Assembly: GCA_033961575.1 (NCBI GenBank)
Contig: CM066733.1
Span: 137,938,421-138,002,420 of the forward strand
DNA: 64,000 nucleotides
Source of the DNA: Aselliscus stoliczkanus
Lineage: Eukaryota; Chordata; Mammalia; Chiroptera; Hipposideridae
Direction: 5' to 3'
The translations under genes and the position numbers were made by a program. Below are positions 62,253-64,000 of the stretch, piece by piece. Each line of letters opens with the position of its first letter. Position 1 is the first letter of the stretch. The notes beneath the pieces were generated by a model. That model ran no database searches and was not told the origin of the DNA. It saw nothing but the letters and a program-made list of their open reading frames with translations.

Positions 62253-62601
62253 CTGCTTTTTGGTATGTTCATTGTATTCTCCTGGAAGATTATGTACACT
62301 TTTAATTAAGGTCTTTGCAATATGATAATAATAAACGCTAATAATAGCAAGGGGTATGAGGAAATAGACCAAGAAGATGAGCACTGAGTGAATCTTTGGA
62401 TGTAACTCATCCGTCTGAGGGTAGGGTATGCATGCTGTGAAGCTGCCATTATCCAAGCTATCAATGCGCACCACTTCTGAAAACACGGCTTCCGGAACAG
62501 CCAACAGCACAGAGACTACCCAGATGCCGAGGGCCTTCACACAGGTCCACAGCACCGCCCCTGACGTCTGGATGTCCATGGGGTTTACAATGGCTCTGTA
62601 C
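62253..62601 (-). CDS. NMBR: Neuromedin B receptor, coding exon 2 (TM4-TM5, start of ICL3)
   Basis: Internal exon of a class A G-protein-coupled receptor for bombesin-like peptides. The 349 nt are one base plus 116 codons. The acceptor AG lies at 62602-62603 (minus strand, after a pyrimidine-rich stretch) and the donor GT at 62251-62252 (CAG/GTAAGC). Intron 1 is phase 2: the last base of the Arg codon of the DRY motif opens this exon, followed by YRAIVNPMD (ICL2). Next come TM4 (about residues 18-46 of the exon, with AVPEAVFSE), the ECL2 cysteine in ACIPYPQTDELHP, TM5 (about residues 70-95, VLIFLVYFLIPLAII) and the ICL3 start ending EYNEHTKKQ. The intact PEAVFSE and IPYPQTDELHPK blocks match NMBR better than GRPR or BRS3. 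One oddity is a TGG (Trp) codon in GAVLWTCVKA, where I remember Arg in human NMBR; a CpG transition would explain it. Exon 1 is not found between 62602 and 64000, so the gene runs off the right edge. NMBR signals through Gq/phospholipase C at the plasma membrane (family knowledge). Confidence 0.95.
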
Positions 62602-64000
62602 CTGGGAAGACAATACATCTCAAATTACTCTTAAGCAGAGCAGGGGAGGGAAGGGAAGGGGAAATCTTAACTTTCTAGAGAGAGGTGCCAACACTCCATT
62701 ATTCCCTAGCCGTTCTGTAGTGTATGGCATACCTAAGATCCCTGGTGTCTCAGTCTGAAAATCATTCCACTGCTTGTTAGCACAGAAGAAAAGATTTGAA
62801 ATTGTCATTTCCCAAACTGCAGTAATTTGTTTAGCCCTTTAATAAGTTGAGTTTTTTTCAAAATCCACACATACCACAAGTACCCTCATTTATTAAATAT
62901 TATCATTTAAATACTTGTATTTTCAAAGAAATCTATCACTACTATAATTGCCATAATATACATTAACCACAAAATATAAAATGTCCACAAAATAATATCA
63001 TCAAATTCTACCTTGATATACTCCTCTTTAGCTTCTGAGACTGAGTTGCACACTTTTTTTCTAAGGACATTAGTAAATCTCTGAGACTAATCCAAACTGG
63101 GCTTTTCTCCATAATTCAATCATAAGGACTGGAAGCAATGGAATAATATTCTGTCTTTATAGTTCAAATTTATTTAATGTCAAGACCTCATGACATCTTC
63201 TCTTTTCCCAACTGATAACATCATAGCGGTAAAGAAACCATACTCCAGGACACAGTGGCCTAAACTATCCAAACCTTCTACAACTAACTCAATTACTAAT
63301 AATGCAAACAAAGCAAAAACTGTATGTAAACCTCAAATTATTTATATTTGTCTTTGAAAAGGTTTCAAGTTAAGGTATAACTAGGAGGTTAACAATATAC
63401 AGCAAAAAGTGACTTTATTCAAACAAATCTGAGCTGTTTTCTCTGATAGTCATTGGAAAAATCACTTAAGGTATTTTTCTTTTTGTGTAAATTAGGGATA
63501 AAAACACTTCCATCATGTTTTGTGATTAGAAAAAAATGTATAGAGCACCTGTTACAGTGCCTGGCAATGAGCAGATACTCACTGTACCATGACCCTGCAC
63601 CTTCTCCTTATTTACATTTGATTTAGTCTAATGTTCTAAAAATTCAGAACATTTCAAACTACATAACAAGAAGTTAAGGTCTCCTTCTGAGGTTCTGTAA
63701 AGATGCTTCCCATTTCCCACAGGAGATAAGAGCTCCCAGCATCAAACCCACTCCGATGGGATCCTTTCTTTCTCTGTTCTGACTTTCATCCAAGTATCAT
63801 CCTCAGACCCTCAATAGGAGAAAGGTCATTTGCACTTTGACCTGAGGGACTTTCAAATGTGAAACAGGAAACAGAAATTAGAGGAAGAGCAAAGGGCTTC
63901 CACAACAAATTAAGTAGCATGTATCATGCATTTTACCCAGACATGGCAGAACTCACTAGGCAAGTGTGAGTTTCCTCCTATTGTTTATTTTCATGCTCTT
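62602..64000 (-). other. NMBR: NMBR intron 1 (partial)
   Basis: Sequence upstream of exon 2 on the minus strand. No frame encoding the NMBR N-terminus and TM1-TM3 is visible, so exon 1 is beyond 64000. Holds a MIR relic at 63430-63600. Confidence 0.8.
63430..63600 (+). repeat. MIR relic in NMBR intron 1
   Basis: 'cattggaaaaatcacttaag', 'tagagcacctgttacagtgc' and 'ctggcaatgagcagatactc' match the second half of MIR. Confidence 0.55.

Overview
This window is mammalian nuclear DNA. It is AT-rich, gene-poor and dominated by retroelements. It contains only two protein-coding-type loci. At the right end, on the minus strand, lie the last two coding exons of a neuromedin B receptor gene (NMBR). In the middle, on the plus strand, is a processed retrocopy of destrin (DSTN). 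The long introns and intergenic stretches, L1, L2, MIR, MER5 and mariner relics, GT-AG splice sites and a TSD-flanked retropseudogene all point to a placental mammal. Two abundant families of tRNA-derived SINE (one ending in a 'gagggccagtgacactgccctc' type motif plus A-tail, the other Ves/Rhin-like with 'gagtggctcagttggttaagagc' and a 'ttccccaataaaatcttt' tail) suggest a bat. A rhinolophoid (Rhinolophus/Hipposideros-like) genome is my best guess, made from memory of SINE families and not from any search.

Layout: 1-1.6 kb holds old L1 pieces. 2.5 kb holds a SINE. 9.46-9.95 kb holds a solo LTR with a perfect 6-bp target duplication. 12-17 kb holds L2/MIR relics and a long Ves/Rhin-like SINE. 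18.58-22.51 kb holds a TSD-bounded L1 that keeps its 5'UTR, ORF1, the start of ORF2 and its 3'UTR but has lost most of ORF2. 25-27 kb holds L1/L2/LTR relics. 28.3-29.3 kb holds a SINE followed by the destrin retrocopy. 31.95 kb holds a long CT microsatellite. 33-44 kb is a patchwork of old, mostly antisense L1 with SINEs inserted and one mariner relic. 48.8-51.2 kb holds a second mariner end, an L2 split by a MER5-like element, a hAT-type MITE and a SINE. 53.62-55.15 kb holds a second, shorter internally deleted copy of the same L1 family. 61.5-62.6 kb holds NMBR exons 3 and 2.

I found no exotic multi-gene system and no CRISPR, rRNA or bacterial-type operon. The most interesting signals are: the destrin retrocopy, an almost untouched reading frame whose start codon is ATA; the pair of internally deleted L1s that each keep both ends and target-site duplications, one with a microhomology junction; the clean solo LTR; the nested hAT MITE; and the compact NMBR intron 2 bracketed by a Z-DNA-prone tract and a T23 tract. 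Repeat names were assigned by recognition, so subfamily labels are approximate.
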